Shown: piece after piece, positions 11,757-23,224 of the stretch
Position numbering within the stretch: the stretch's first letter is position 1
How the letters are laid out: every line of letters begins with the position of its first letter
Source: Zeus faber
Lineage: Eukaryota > Chordata > Actinopteri > Zeiformes > Zeidae
Length of the DNA stretch: 64,000 bases
Assembly (NCBI GenBank): GCA_960531495.1
Contig: OY482862.1
Span: 1,652,378 to 1,716,377 of the forward strand
Direction: 5' to 3'
Notes under the pieces: model-generated
Databases searched by the model: none
What the model saw: only the letters and a program-made list of their open reading frames with translations
Told to the model about the DNA's origin: nothing
Made by a program: the position numbers and the translations under genes

Positions 11757-12431
11757 CATCAGAATCAGAATCAGAATAGTCTTTATTGCCAAGTTTACAC
11801 GAACAAGGGATTTGTGTTGGTGTTCGGTGCATACATGAAACATAAATGTAAAACAATAAGTAAAATATTACTGAAATATATATGCATATGTAAAATAAGT
11901 CTTTTTTTTTATATAAAGCTGTACAGTTGTGCAGGACTGTGCAAATGTTCAGTATAAAGTGTAACAGTATGTGCAATGTTCACGTAAAAAGTCCAGAGAA
12001 TGAGGAATGCGCGTTAATGTAATGCATAGACATACTCATTCAGTTTAAGGCAAAGTGGGGGTGGGGGAGCTGGGCCTTGTTGATGAGGCCAGTTGCAGAG
12101 GGAAAGAAATTGTTTTTGTGGGGAGAGGTTTTGGCCTTGTTGGACAGCAGCCTCCTGCCAGAGGGAAGTGTTTCAAACAGTTTGTGTCTGGGGTGAAAGG
12201 GGTCAGCCACAATCTTACCTGCATGCCTCAGGGTCCTTGAGGCATACAGGTCCTGGAGAGATGACAGATTTCAGCCAATGACCTTCTCAGCAGAGCGAAT
12301 GACAGGCTGCAGTCTGCTCTTGTCCTTGGTGGTTGCAGCAGCGTACCAGATGATGATGGAGGAGGTGATAACGGACTCAGTAATGGAGGTGTAGAAGTGC
12401 ACCATCATCGTCTCCGGCAGGTTGAACTTTC

Positions 12432-13292
12432 TCAGCTGCCGCAGAAGTACGTCCTGATGGCGCTGATGTTCAGCTCCCACTTGAGGTCGTGGGAGATGAT
12501 GGTTCCCAGGAAGCGGCAGGACTCCAGAGAGTCAACTAGGGAGTCAAACAGGGTGATAGGGGTGAGTGTGGCAGCGTTCTTCCTGAAGTACACAACCATC
12601 TCCACTGTCTTTACAGCGTTGAGCTCCAGTTTGTTCTGGCTGCACCAAGTCACCAGATGGTCAAGCTCCCACCTGTAGGCAGACTCATCCCCACCAGAGA
12701 TGAACCCAGTGAGGGTGGTGTTGTCCACAAATTTGAGGAACTTGACAGACTGGTGGGTGGAGGTGCAGCTATTGGTGTACAGGGAGAAGAGCAGAGGAGA
12801 AAAAATGCAGCCTTGAGCGGAACCGGTGCAGAAGGTCCGGGAGTCAGAGAAGTGTTTTCCCAGCTTCACGTGTTGCTTCCTGTCAGACAGGAAGTCTGTG
12901 ATCCACCTGCAGGTGGAGTCAGGCATGCTCAGCTGGAGGAGCTTGGCCTGCAGAAGAGCTGGGATTATTGTGTTAAAGACGGAGCTGAAATCCACAGACA
13001 GGATCCTGGCATAGGTTCCTGAGGAGTCCAGGTGCTGGAGGATGAAGGGGAGGGCCAAGTTTACTGCATCATCTACAGAGCTGTTGGCTCTGTAGGCATA
13101 CTGCAGGGGGTCCAGGAGAGGGTGTGTGATGGATTTGAGTTGGGAAAGCACAAGGCGTTCAAAAGACTTAATCACCACAGAGGTCAGGGCGACAGGTCTG
13201 TAATCATTAAGTCCTGTAGTCCTTCTGCAGGCTGGTACATGGCATGTCTCCAGTGAGGTGTTGAAAATGTTTGTGAACACCGGAGTCAGCAC
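12432..13292 (-). pseudogene. LINE copy B reverse transcriptase core
   Basis: A 286-residue frame with [20 protein letters not shown], an AYRANSSVDDAVN segment, SVDFSSVFNTI (first catalytic Asp) and SAQGCIFSPLLFSLYTNSC. The normally FADD box reads FVDN, so the second catalytic aspartate is asparagine. A RFLGTIISHDLKW segment follows, where the family has YLG. The C-terminal domain continues in another frame at 12271-12480. The enzyme would be expected to be inactive even if the frameshifts were ignored. Confidence 0.85.
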
Positions 13293-13768
13293 AGTGCTTC
13301 AGTGTGGATGGAGAGTCTGGTCCAGCTGCTTCTGCCTCTCGAAGATCTGAAGAGTCGTCACTGAAGAGGTTAAGTCTCCTGCTGTGGTGGGGGAGGTGGA
13401 GCTGGAAGGCTGGGGCTGGTGGAAGGTGTCACTGGGGATGCAATCAAGACTGTCCCATTGCCTTTCAAAGTGACAGTAGAAGTTGTTCAGGTCGTTGGCC
13501 AGGCGTGAGTTGTTCAAGGAGTGAGGTGATTTTGGTTTGAGGTTTGGGATTTGTCTGAACCCTCTCCAGACAGAGGTAGAGTAATTGGCGGAAAACTGAT
13601 GTTGGAGTCTCTTTGAGTACAGTCGTTTAGCAACTCACACCTCTTTTCCACTTTAAACATGTCTCTGTCCCTACTCCTAAACGCATCTTCCTTCTCTAAC
13701 CATAGCTGTCTGAGTTTAGCTGTGAACCAGGGCTTGTCGTTGTGAAAACTCACCCTGGTACGTGATGG

Positions 13769-14430
<662 letters not shown>

Positions 14431-15015
14431 GGCGCCATCTTGGTGATTGTGTGGAATTTACAGTCCAGCTATGATCATACGGAAAAGACACCAAGAGGAA
14501 ACCAATCAAGTAATTAAATAAGATGCCTTTATGTAAACATAAACATCTAGTCTTCACAGAATGGTAGAACCCCATTCGAGGGCCAGCTCTTCCTATAGGG
14601 GACACAGGCGGCCTTGGGCACCATCCCAAGGGGGGCGCAGTGAGGGAGCGACCAGGGCACAATTTGTGCACCTGTCTCTCTTTCCGAGTGTACCAACTGT
14701 CCCTACAGCACGCTAGCGCCAGTCGTGATTTCTCTGTCTCTTATTTAGCCTTTTGCAAGTGACCAATGTGTGATATTCATGTGTTTGTTATAGCTGTCGC
14801 GATTATTACATTTGAGCAGACCATGATCATTTGCGAACGAATCATTGCACTTTCCATATTGTACATATTGTACAGATGCTGCATTCCATAATGTATGTCT
14901 TTCAATTCAAATGCCATGGCATAGAGTGCTTCACAGTTCTGGGGAACACAATCCTGGAGATGGTTCACAGACAGTCCTGATTAATTTCTGTATGTTTACA
15001 CATAGTTTGTAGTAA
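14431..15015. other. Non-coding, no recognised feature
   Basis: A CG-containing stretch at 14580-14720 and otherwise AT-rich DNA. No named element or gene was recognised. Confidence 0.45.
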
Positions 15016-15016
15016 T

Positions 15017-15970
15017 TACATTTACATTTACATTTAGTCATTTATCAGACGCTTTTATCCAAAGCGACTTACAAGGGAAAATAACATTCAAGCTACATTG
15101 CGACAGAGACATTAGTGTAACAATAAATACTGCTAGGTAGTGCTAAGTAATTGTAGGTTAGGAGAGGAGGTACTCACTGAAGAGCTGGGTCTTCAAGTGC
15201 TTCTTGAAGACAGAGAGGGAGGTCCCTGCTCTGGTCATTTTTGGCAGCTCGTTCCACCAACGTGGAACTACAAATGAGAATAGCCTGGATTGGCTGTATG
15301 GCCGGCAGAGCCAGGTGACGCTCATTTGACGAGCGCAGCATCCGGGGGGCAACATGTGCTCTTACAAGAGCATTTAAGTAGGCGGGAGCATTCCCAGCAA
15401 TCACTCTGTAGGCCAGCATAAGAGACTTGAACTTGATGCGAGCGGCTACAGGTAACCAAGCGGCTACAGGTAACCGAGCGGCTACAGGTAACCAAGCGGC
15501 TACAGGTAACCAAGCGGCTACAGGTAACCAGTGGAGCTCGATCAGCAGCGGAGTGACATGTGCCCTCTTTGGCTGGTTGAACACCAGTCGCGCCGCCGCA
15601 TTCTGTATCATCTGTAGTGGCTTCACCGCACAGGCCGGCAAGCCTGTTAAGAGGCCGTTGCAGTAGTCGAGAGGGGACATCACCAAGGTTTGTACCAGCA
15701 GTTGAGTGGCATATTTGGTCAGGTACGGCCTGACTTTTCGGATGTTGAGTAGTGCGAAGCGGCAGGACCGGGAGACGGCGGCAACATGGTCCGAGAATGT
15801 CAGTTGGTCATCAATAATGACACCAATATTCCTTGCAGCCTTGGTAGGAACAAGAGATAGAGAGTCGATTTTAATATCAATGTTGTGATAAATACCTTGT
15901 TTGGCCGGGAAGACCAGCAGTTCCGTTTTCTCCAGATTAAGTTGAAGATGATAATCCTTCATCCATGTGG
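15017..15970 (-). mobile_element. L2/Maui-type LINE, 3' half, 5'-truncated
   Basis: A minus-strand RT C-terminal region typical of the L2 clade: LNLEKTELLVFPA, ARNIGVIIDDQLTFSDH, SRSCRFALLNIRKVRPYL, a LDYCNGLLTGLP segment, LQMIQNAAARLVFNQPKR and HWLPVAA. The final part (RLFSFVVPRWWNELPK) is in another frame (15158-15355), so one frameshift is present. The 3' end, at 15017-15090, carries a core shared with the SINEs at 31.5 and 36.4 kb ('aagcgacttaca', 'gacgcttttatccaa') and an 'acattt' tandem tail. Confidence 0.9.
15442..15530 (-). repeat. In-frame 18-bp tandem repeat inside the L2 RT
   Basis: About five units of 'gcggctacaggtaaccaa', starting at 15442, 15460, 15478, 15496 and 15514. In the minus frame each adds six residues of the type LPVAAW or LPVAAR, expanding the conserved HWLPVAAR motif without breaking the frame. 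Confidence 0.97.
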
Positions 15971-16212
15971 ATTGGAATTACTGTTGCATTCACTGATATG
16001 TCTGATATGTCATACTCATACATTATTATTTATTTTATTTATTATTTAAGATGCGTTTCCAGCATCATAGCTGTACATCCCATTTACTCTCACGGCAATG
16101 GAAATAAAACCCTAATTTTAACAATATTATTTTAGTTCATTACTGTTTCCACTAAACTTTATCGAGTACAATATGTACATATAAATGATTGGATGGAATA
16201 ATATGGCTTTGA
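15971..16212. other. Short AT-rich spacer
   Basis: Nothing recognised between the L2 fragment and the hAT element. Confidence 0.45.
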
Positions 16213-17760
16213 GCATGGGTGTCCAAACTACAGCCCGCCGGCCAACCGTGGCCGGCGGGCTGTAATTATCCTGCAGCAAATTAAAAAAATATAATGGAAT
16301 ATGGCCAGCACAGGAAACTTGCGCTTGACTGTATTGTACTTCATAGTTTAAACATTAGGTGGAGCTACTGTCTTGAACAAGGAAGCTTCTCCACAAAACA
16401 AGAGCAACCAAGGAGAAATTCTGCTGTGTTCCGGAAACACAGCTGTGCGGCAAATCAAAGACTTGTCACATAACTTAAAACAATAGGTGTCAGATAATGC
16501 TTGTGGTATTGATTTTTACTCGATTGCATGTGATGAGAGCACAGATGCCACAGACACCTCACAGCTGTTAATTTTTTTGCGGGGAGTTGACGATAACTTT
16601 TGCATTACGGAGGAGCTGCTTGATCTTAGGGGTCTAAAGGGCACAACAATGGGTAAGGACATTATCGAAGCTGTTTCAGATGCAATTGACAAGATGGGAC
16701 TTAAATGGGACAAGCTGTGTGGAGTACAATGGCTGGAGCTCCAGCAATGACAGGTGAGCACAAAGAAATGGCCTCTATGGTGCGCGCCAGGGTGCAAGAG
16801 AATGGAGGTGAGGCTGTTAAAATGCACTGTATCATCCACCAAGAAGCCCTCTGTGCCAGGACAGTCCGGCTTGGCAATGTGATGAACACTGTTGTGAAAA
16901 CTGAATATAATTTGAGCACAAGGGCTCTACCACAGAATTTCAAGCGTTCCTATCTGATGTTGATGCTGAATACGGGAACCTACTCTTCCATTCTGATATA
17001 CGCTGGCATGGTTATGGCTCCATGCTGCAGCGGTTTAAATCACTGAGATCAGAAATCGGCCAGTTTTTGAAAGCAAAGGACTGACCTCTTCATGAGCTGA
17101 ATGCCCCTCTATGGTTGGCAGACCTGGTTTTTTAGTTGATTTTAGTGATCATCTTAACACACTGAACAAGAGCCTACAAGGCAAAGATCAGCTTGTACCT
17201 CACATGAAAGCATTCTGAGTGAAGCTCCGTCTCTTTGAGACAACTTCAATTTTGCACACTTCCCCACACTGTCCGGAATAAAATTTGCATTTCCAAAGGC
17301 CAAGCTTTCTTCTAAAGAGGGGAAACATGTGTCTGTGATCACATCTCTCATGACTGCATTCAGTCAGCGCTTCCAAGATTTTTCCATCATTGAAAATTGA
17401 AATCAAGCTTTTCTTGACTCCCTTCCTGATGGATGCAGAAGAAGTGGAAGAGAGTCTGCAATTAGAACTTATCAAAATGCAGTGTGATAATCAGCTTCTT
17501 GCCCTACCGACTTCTACTGGAGCTTGGAAAAGGCCAAGTTTCTTCTGATGAGACGCCACGCAAAAAGAATGACGAGTGTGTTCAGCTCAACATACATATG
17601 TGAGCAAACATTTTCTCCGTTAACTCTGAACAAAAGCAGATTAAGAACCAAAATGACCGACAGCCATCTCTGTGATGTTCTTCGCATCTCAACCACCAAA
17701 CTTACTCCTGACCTGCCAGCCATCCTTCAGTCCAAAGCGCAGCATCACTGCTCCGGCTGA
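16213..17760 (+). pseudogene. hAT-Charlie-type transposase, GTF2IRD2/ZBED-like, multiply frameshifted
   Basis: Starts with a TIR-like 'catgggtgtccaaact' (16214-16229). Coding pieces in successive plus frames are: 16487-16720 (IACDESTDATDTSQLL, the hAT core with its catalytic Asp region), 16720-17046 (MVRARVQENGG...HCIIHQEALCA), a degenerate middle, and 17524-17757, the C-terminal dimerisation region (STYICEQTFS...NKSRLRTKMTD). The order fits captured-hAT proteins such as GTF2IRD2. At least three frame changes and in-frame stops make it a pseudogene. The right TIR was not found; an LTR element begins at 17864. Confidence 0.85.
16230..16263. repeat. Perfect GC-rich 15-bp hairpin next to the hAT TIR
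   Basis: Arms 16230-16244 and 16249-16263 are exact reverse complements with loop 'accg'. Subterminal hairpins are common in hAT elements. Confidence 0.95.
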
Positions 17761-17863
17761 GTGCAATGCTGTTCCCATTATAGGTGAGTTAAAAATATAT
17801 TACACAGTATTCATATGTTAATAACCCCAATTACTTTTTTGCATAACAAGCTTGAAATATACC

Positions 17864-18925
17864 TGTGGTAGACCTCCCTGCTACACGCCACCCAAGTGAC
17901 GTTTCCAGGGCCCTCTGGCACAGAGACACAGATGACGATGGGTTGTAGACATGAGTTTATTGCAGAGGCTAGGTGGAATTAGCCAGGAGCAGATGGAACA
18001 TTAGTCCAACCAACGAGCATCAGGTGTTGCTGCTCAAACCATCTGTCCCCTCATGACATACCCCCAACACCAAACTAAGGCTAGGAAGAATTCCTGGCTG
18101 AAGCCTACCCCCACCACCACCACCACCACCACCACCAACAAGCAGAAAACAAAAATGTTTGAGGCAGACTTTGACACAGGGTTACTATACCTAAAGCTAC
18201 AGACTCTGAAACAGGGTTCCCATACCTTCTACAAACAATTGTCCAAAAATAATTAACAGGTCCCTTTTCCAGAGGACCTAGGTCCCTGGAGCAACGCGAT
18301 CAACCGGCCTCCTTCCACCAGGCGACGGCAGACTGTCCCGTCCTCCCTTCCAGAGCGTGGGACCTCGGGTTGCTGCGCTGTATATGTTGACGGTGTGGCC
18401 GGACATGGCTGCTTGGAGGGGTGGCCTGGCTGCTGGGCCACTGAATGGTCCCAGCGGTGGCTGCTGGGAGGAGGAGCTAGCTGCAGACGGTTACCCATGG
18501 TAGTTGCTATGGCTGCTTCTTCCCGGGTCCCCTGCCGGACCCTTGGGTGCTGCTGCTGCCAGTCAGGAGAGGGTTGGTGCTGGGGTCGCCCGTTGACCCG
18601 CTGGTGGCTCTGCGGTGTCTTTGGAAGGCCCCCTTGTGTCCCTTCCCCGTGCCGGAGTCCCTGTTCAGGTGTCACTGTGGTAGTTCCTCCTACACCCGCC
18701 ACCCAACTGCCATTTTCATGGCCCTCAGACAGAAGACAGTGGGTTGGAGACATCAATTTATTGCAGAGAGGCGACTAAGTGGAATTAGCCAGGAGCAGAC
18801 TGAACATGTCATGACAGGGCTCCTATCCTGAGTGTGTGTGGATGGGGTATTTAACCTGCCACTCGTTAGCCCAACAAATGAGCATCAGGTGTTGCTGCTC
18901 AAACCATCCCATCCACACACCATAA
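17864..18925 (-). mobile_element. Small non-autonomous LTR retrotransposon (TRIM-like), about 1.06 kb
   Basis: Two related LTRs in the same orientation enclose about 0.6 kb. On the minus strand: 5' LTR (about 18925-18676) ending in CA, primer-binding site (18674-18657), internal region, purine tract ('ttgggggta', about 18062-18070), then a 3' LTR (about 18059-17864) ending in CA. No gag, protease or RT is present. An internal minus frame (18253-18756) is proline/glutamine-rich with no recognisable domain. The 3' LTR lacks a segment present in the 5' LTR. It sits beside the hAT relic and may have inserted into it. Confidence 0.75.
18657..18674 (-). other. Primer-binding site resembling tRNA-Lys
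   Basis: One base after the 5' LTR's terminal CA (minus strand) comes tgacacctgaacagggac. It agrees at 15 of 18 positions with the tRNA-Lys3-type primer-binding sequence used by some retroviruses. Its position is as expected for a PBS. Confidence 0.75.
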
Positions 18926-19098
18926 TACCCATCCCCTTTTCCCCTTATTTTCCCCCCTTTATACAGGGCTGTGAAGGGGGATCACCATTCTGACTAAGAA
19001 GCAATCTAAGAATCTAAGAATTTGAGGCTGCTTTTTTGAGAATGTGCTGCCAACCATTTTTGGAACAAAATAAATGAAAAGTCATTAATGGTAAGCTG
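18926..19098. other. Short unassigned interval
   Basis: Nothing recognised between the LTR element and LINE copy C. Confidence 0.4.
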
Positions 19099-19609
19099 TG
19101 ATTCAAGATTCAAGATTCAAGATTTTTATTTGTCACATACATATACATACTTCCATACATATATGCAGTGAAATGTAATGCAACGCACCCGGTGATAGCA
19201 CACAATATGCCCTCGGAAAAAAAATAAAAATAAAATAAAATAAAAAGTAGAAAATTCCTTTCTAATAGACCGACTAACTGACTCCTAAAACGTAATACAG
19301 TAAGTGGAATACTTATAGAATAAGATAAAAAATATATAGAATAAAATACAATAAAAATAAATTGAAATAAAATGGAATAGGTTGAAGGAATATGCCTATG
19401 TATATACAGATATGTGAATTTAAAGTGGCATGTGAATTAAAGTGGCATGTGAATGTGAATAGTGTGAGGTAGTGTTTGGGATAATACAGCACAGTATACA
19501 ACAGTACGGCGCAGCAATACGGCATCACGAACAACCCTGAATAGTGATACAGTATGCGGTACAGTATGCTACAATACAGTACAGTAGGTAGTGGAGCCTA
19601 GTGCATGGC

Positions 19610-21307
19610 TCAGTTAGGACCCCTGGTGAGGTCAGCATTGACAGTTCTAATGGCTTGCGGGAAAAAACTCCGTCTCAGTCTCTCTGCTCTCGCTGCGTGA
19701 CTGCGGAGGCGCTTGCCTGACCGCAGCAGCTGAAACAGTCCGTTGTTGGGGTGATGAGGATCCTTCATGATCCTACGGGCTCTGCTACTACACCTCCTGG
19801 TGTATAACTCCTGCAAGGGGGGGAGGGTAGTTCCAGTGGTACGTTCAGCTGAACGCACCACCCTCTGCAGGGCCTGCCTGTCCTGGGCAGTACAGTTCGC
19901 AAACCAGGCAGTGATGTTGCCTGTCAGGATGCTCTCCACTGCTCCAGAGTAGAAGGACTTGAGGATCCTCACCGAGACCCGGAATTTCCTCAGCTGCCTG
20001 AGGTGGTAGAGACGCTGCCTCGCCTTTCTCACCAGAGTGTCTGTATGAACAGTCCATGTTAAGTCCTCTGTGATGTGGACTCCCAGATATCTGAAGCTGC
20101 TCACCCTATCGACAGAAGTCCCATTAATCCACAAGGGCGCGTGCGTCCTCGATTGTGATCCACGCCTAAAGTCCACAATCAGCTCCTTGGTTTTGCTGAC
20201 GTTCAGGTGGAGGCTGTTGTCCTGGCACCAGAGTGACAGGTCAGCCACCTCCTCGCGGTAGGCCTTCTCATCGCAGTCGGTGATCAGGCCCACGACCACG
20301 GTGTCGTCAGCAAACTTGATGATGGTGTTGGAGCTGGACCTGGCCACACAGTCATGTGTGTACAGGGAGTACAGTAGGGGGCTGAGGACGCAGCCCTGGG
20401 GGGATCCTGTGTTCAGGGTGAGGGAGCTTGACATGTACTTCCCCACCTTGACCACCTGGGGGCGGCCTGTGAGGAAGTCCAGGATCCAGGTGCACAGCGG
20501 ACCGTTCAATCCGAGCTCCAACAGCTTGACAGCCAGTCTGGTGGGGACTATGGTGTTGAAAGCTGAACTATAATCAATGAACAGCATTCTCACATAGGCC
20601 CCCTTCTGGCCATCCAGGTGCGTGAGCGTGGTGTGCAGTACCTGGGAGACCGCGTCATCCGTGGATCTGTTCTGCCGGTACGCGAACTGCAACGGGTCCA
20701 AGGAACGGGGGAGGGAGGCGCAGATGTAATCCTTAATCAACCTCTCGAAACACTTCATGACCACCAAGGTGAGGGCCACCGGACGGTAGTCATTCAGGCA
20801 GGTTGGAGAGGCGATCTTCGGGACAGGAACGACGGTGGACCTCTTGAAACAGGATGGGACCACTGATTCAGCCAGGGAGATGTTGAATATTGTGGTGAAC
20901 ACCGGAGCTAGCTGGTTAGCACAGGTCTTCAGTACTCGCCCAGATATGCCGTCTTGGCCCACAGCTTTCCTGGTGTTCACCCGCCTCAAAGCCCTCCTGA
21001 CCTCGTGCACGGACACTGAGAGTGCGCGCTCATCCCCAGCGGTGTAACTCCAATTAGCCGGTGAGCTAGCGGTGTTGCTGCCAGACTCGAACCGCGCATA
21101 AAAGGAGTTCAGTTGGTTGGCCAGGGAGGCGTCCACACTCGTGGCTGGGGAGGAGCTGCTCTTGTAGTTTGTTATTCTTCGCAGCCCCTCCCACAAGCGT
21201 CTTGTGTCCCCCCGCTCCATCTGCAGCTCCACGGTGTCTCTGTACGTCCGTTTAGCGTCCCTCACCGCCCTCCGCAGATTGTACGACGCCGCTTTGTAGT
21301 TGTCCAT
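19610..21307 (-). CDS. LINE copy C reverse transcriptase (565 residues, continuous)
   Basis: The uninterrupted RT frame shows YRPVALTLVVMKCFERL at about 174-190, the first catalytic Asp in [11 protein letters not shown] (about 243-253), [16 protein letters not shown] (about 301-316), FADD (about 332-335), and the YLG box in FRYLGVHITEDL near 410. A C-terminal domain follows with a HHPNNGLFQLLRSGKR segment and an SFFPQAIRTVN-type end. The listed start Met is internal: the family protein continues upstream into the endonuclease, and one indel near 21350-21370 separates the two frames. All visible catalytic residues are retained. Confidence 0.9.
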   Translation of the reverse strand: MDNYKAASYNLRRAVRDAKRTYRDTVELQMERGDTRRLWEGLRRITNYKSSSSPATSVDASLANQLNSFYARFESGSNTASSPANWSYTAGDERALSVSVHEVRRALRRVNTRKAVGQDGISGRVLKTCANQLAPVFTTIFNISLAESVVPSCFKRSTVVPVPKIASPTCLNDYRPVALTLVVMKCFERLIKDYICASLPRSLDPLQFAYRQNRSTDDAVSQVLHTTLTHLDGQKGAYVRMLFIDYSSAFNTIVPTRLAVKLLELGLNGPLCTWILDFLTGRPQVVKVGKYMSSSLTLNTGSPQGCVLSPLLYSLYTHDCVARSSSNTIIKFADDTVVVGLITDCDEKAYREEVADLSLWCQDNSLHLNVSKTKELIVDFRRGSQSRTHAPLWINGTSVDRVSSFRYLGVHITEDLTWTVHTDTLVRKARQRLYHLRQLRKFRVSVRILKSFYSGAVESILTGNITAWFANCTAQDRQALQRVVRSAERTTGTTLPPLQELYTRRCSSRARRIMKDPHHPNNGLFQLLRSGKRLRSHAARAERLRRSFFPQAIRTVNADLTRGPN

Positions 21308-22536
21308 GTTACCAGATACAAGACCGTCGTTGTAAGCGGCCGTGCGCCATTCAGAGCGCAGCAGATGGATTTATCAACCCATGGTTTCTGGTTTGGAAAT
21401 ATCCGAACTTTCACCGTGGGAACGATTTCATCCGCTAGCGTAGCCACAAAACTTACTACAGCCTCCGTAAACTCGCTGACGTCACTTGAACTTGTTTGGA
21501 ACATGTCCCAGTCTACGTCAGTCAGAGCGTCCTGAAGCGCAGCCTCCGATTGGTCCGTCCACCGCTTCACTTCCGCCGTCATCACCAGATCCCGCGCGAT
21601 CAGAGGCCTGTAAACAGGAAGCAGCGAGATCGCGGCGTGATCTGATTTCCCGAAAGCAGGGAGCGAGACGGGCTTGTATCCGTTCTTGTAAGGAGTGTAA
21701 CAATGGTCCCGAGTTCTGTCTCCCCTGGTGGCACACGTGATGTGTTGGTGGAAATTCGGCAGAACTTTTTTAAGGTTGGCCCTGTTAAAATCCCCAGTCA
21801 CCACCACAGCCGTGTCGGGATGTCTGTTCTGAAATCCGCACAACACATCGTACAGAACCGACAGAGCTGCGTCGGTGTCCGCTTGCGGTGGGATATAAAC
21901 GGCTGTAATGATGACCGTGCTGAATTCCCAGGGGAGATAAAATGGACAGCATAGTATGGTCAGCTGTTCCAGGTTCGGCGAGCAGGAGTGGGAGAGGAAT
22001 TTGGTGTTGTTGGCGTTACACCAGCGGTTGTTTACCATTAGGCAGACGCCTCCACCTTTGGATTTCCCCGACTCTCCCGGTCTGTCGCCGCGGAACACGG
22101 AGAAGGCCTCGGCTGGACGTATGGCTTCATCCGGCACCAGTGGGTTGAGCCATGTTTCCGTCAGGCAGAGGACGCAACAGTTCCTCGTGTCACGCTGGAA
22201 TTGAATCCTCGCTCGAAGTTCATCCATCTTGTTCTCCAGGGACTGGACGTTAGCAAGAAGGATGCTTGGCAGAGGTGGACGGTAAGGTTGCGTCCTCATT
22301 CTGACCCGAATGCCACCTCGTTTACCTCGGTGCTTCCTCCGTGGGTCGGCTCGTGGAACAGCGACTCCATTTTTGTTGTTGTAGTTGTTGTTGCGAGTGT
22401 TCCCGCGTAGGATTTCCGCCGGCCACTCTGCTCCCACGGATAAAAAGTCCCAAAGTTGTTCGTTTAGGGAAATTTTTATATCCATGAGTGCATCGCGGTC
22501 GTATGAGTTAATTGTTGATGTTTTTCTGGCGACCAT
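21262..22536 (-). CDS. LINE copy C N-terminal extension and apurinic-type endonuclease (424-residue frame)
   Basis: The frame begins at the Met at 22536. It has a short basic N-terminal region (about 1-85), then the endonuclease: SILLANVQSLENKM (Asn near 96), CLTETWL (Glu near 127), GKSKGGGVCLMVN, VYIPPQAD (about 213-220), GDFN (about 248-251), and FGKSDHAAISLLPVYR (His near 300). These are the metal and catalytic residues of AP-type LINE endonucleases. After KPWVDKSICCALNGAR the frame shifts away from the RT frame, with which it overlaps by 46 bp. An intact element would encode both domains in one protein. Confidence 0.9.
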   Translation of the reverse strand: MVARKTSTINSYDRDALMDIKISLNEQLWDFLSVGAEWPAEILRGNTRNNNYNNKNGVAVPRADPRRKHRGKRGGIRVRMRTQPYRPPLPSILLANVQSLENKMDELRARIQFQRDTRNCCVLCLTETWLNPLVPDEAIRPAEAFSVFRGDRPGESGKSKGGGVCLMVNNRWCNANNTKFLSHSCSPNLEQLTILCCPFYLPWEFSTVIITAVYIPPQADTDAALSVLYDVLCGFQNRHPDTAVVVTGDFNRANLKKVLPNFHQHITCATRGDRTRDHCYTPYKNGYKPVSLPAFGKSDHAAISLLPVYRPLIARDLVMTAEVKRWTDQSEAALQDALTDVDWDMFQTSSSDVSEFTEAVVSFVATLADEIVPTVKVRIFPNQKPWVDKSICCALNGARPLTTTVLYLVTWTTTKRRRTICGGR

Positions 22537-22620
22537 TGTGATAAAAAAAGGAAAAAAATACTAAAGAGTAAGAAAGTAACCGGAGCGCCAGCGCAGGCGA
22601 CCGCTAGGGGCGGCGCCACT

Positions 22621-23020
22621 ATCGCTAACCCAAATAAAGGTGTAGGCAGTTTTTCTTTTCTTTGAGCATATTCAAATAATCTCACAGCCCACAGGTAAGG
22701 GTTTAGGGAGGGTGACGGAGTCTCTTTTTGGCCGTGGTGTGCCAACCTGGCGAGAGTTTTATTGTCCATTTCACAATACTGGCCACAATTATATATCACA
22801 ACTAAGGATTAGTATTATAATAATGTGGATAATAATGATCCTCTCGGGTGCAGGAGGAATGGTGTTCCACTATTCGGCTGCTCGTGAGCCCGTGCGCCAA
22901 TCTCCTCTGTAAGCCAGACAAATATTAAGAAAACTCCTTGCATATGAGGCAGCTTGATGGCCGCAGGAAAGGGAACTATGCTGTCATCTGCAGCCGGTGA
23001 CCACGCCCCTTTGTCCGCCA
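22621..23020. other. Non-coding, no recognised feature
   Basis: Upstream flank of LINE copy C. No promoter or gene was recognised. Confidence 0.45.
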
Positions 23021-23023
23021 CAT

Positions 23024-23062
23024 CATTAAGTGAGGAGTACCTGTACTTGAGTCGTAAACTAA
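23024..23062 (-). repeat. Repeat R3, terminal fragment
   Basis: 'tcattaagtgaggagtacct' matches, in reverse, the left end of the R3 copy at 26.74 kb and resembles the right end at 63.81-63.83 kb. It looks like a TIR-type end. Confidence 0.45.
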
Positions 23063-23224
23063 TTTTTTTGATAGGTGAGACTAGCCTTTGAATGAAACAA
23101 CAGTTATGAAACCAGCTTTTCCAAGTAAATGTATGTGCTGCCGAGCACCATGTGAAACATCAGTTCAGAACACAGTCAAACTTTATTTGACTGTGTCAAT
23201 ATTGCTGGACCGCATCATTTCAAT

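Larger units (their letters stand above)
19099..22620 (-). mobile_element. LINE copy C (Rex1/L2-type), nearly complete
   Basis: The best-preserved LINE in the window, about 3.5 kb on the minus strand. It consists of an endonuclease frame (22536-21262), an RT frame (21307-19610), a 3' UTR of about 500 bp, and a terminal tandem tail 'gattcaagattcaagattcaag' (split here as repeats of 'gattcaa') at 19102-19126. The 5' boundary is approximate, near 22620. The same 3' UTR and tail recur as solo ends at 34.5, 36.5-36.9 and 44.7 kb, so this family has been mobile locally. Confidence 0.9.

Noticed and set aside
18253-18756. 167-residue minus-strand frame inside the small LTR element as a gag gene
   Set aside because: Low-complexity Pro/Gln/Ser-rich peptide without a capsid or zinc-knuckle motif; the opposite strand is equally open.
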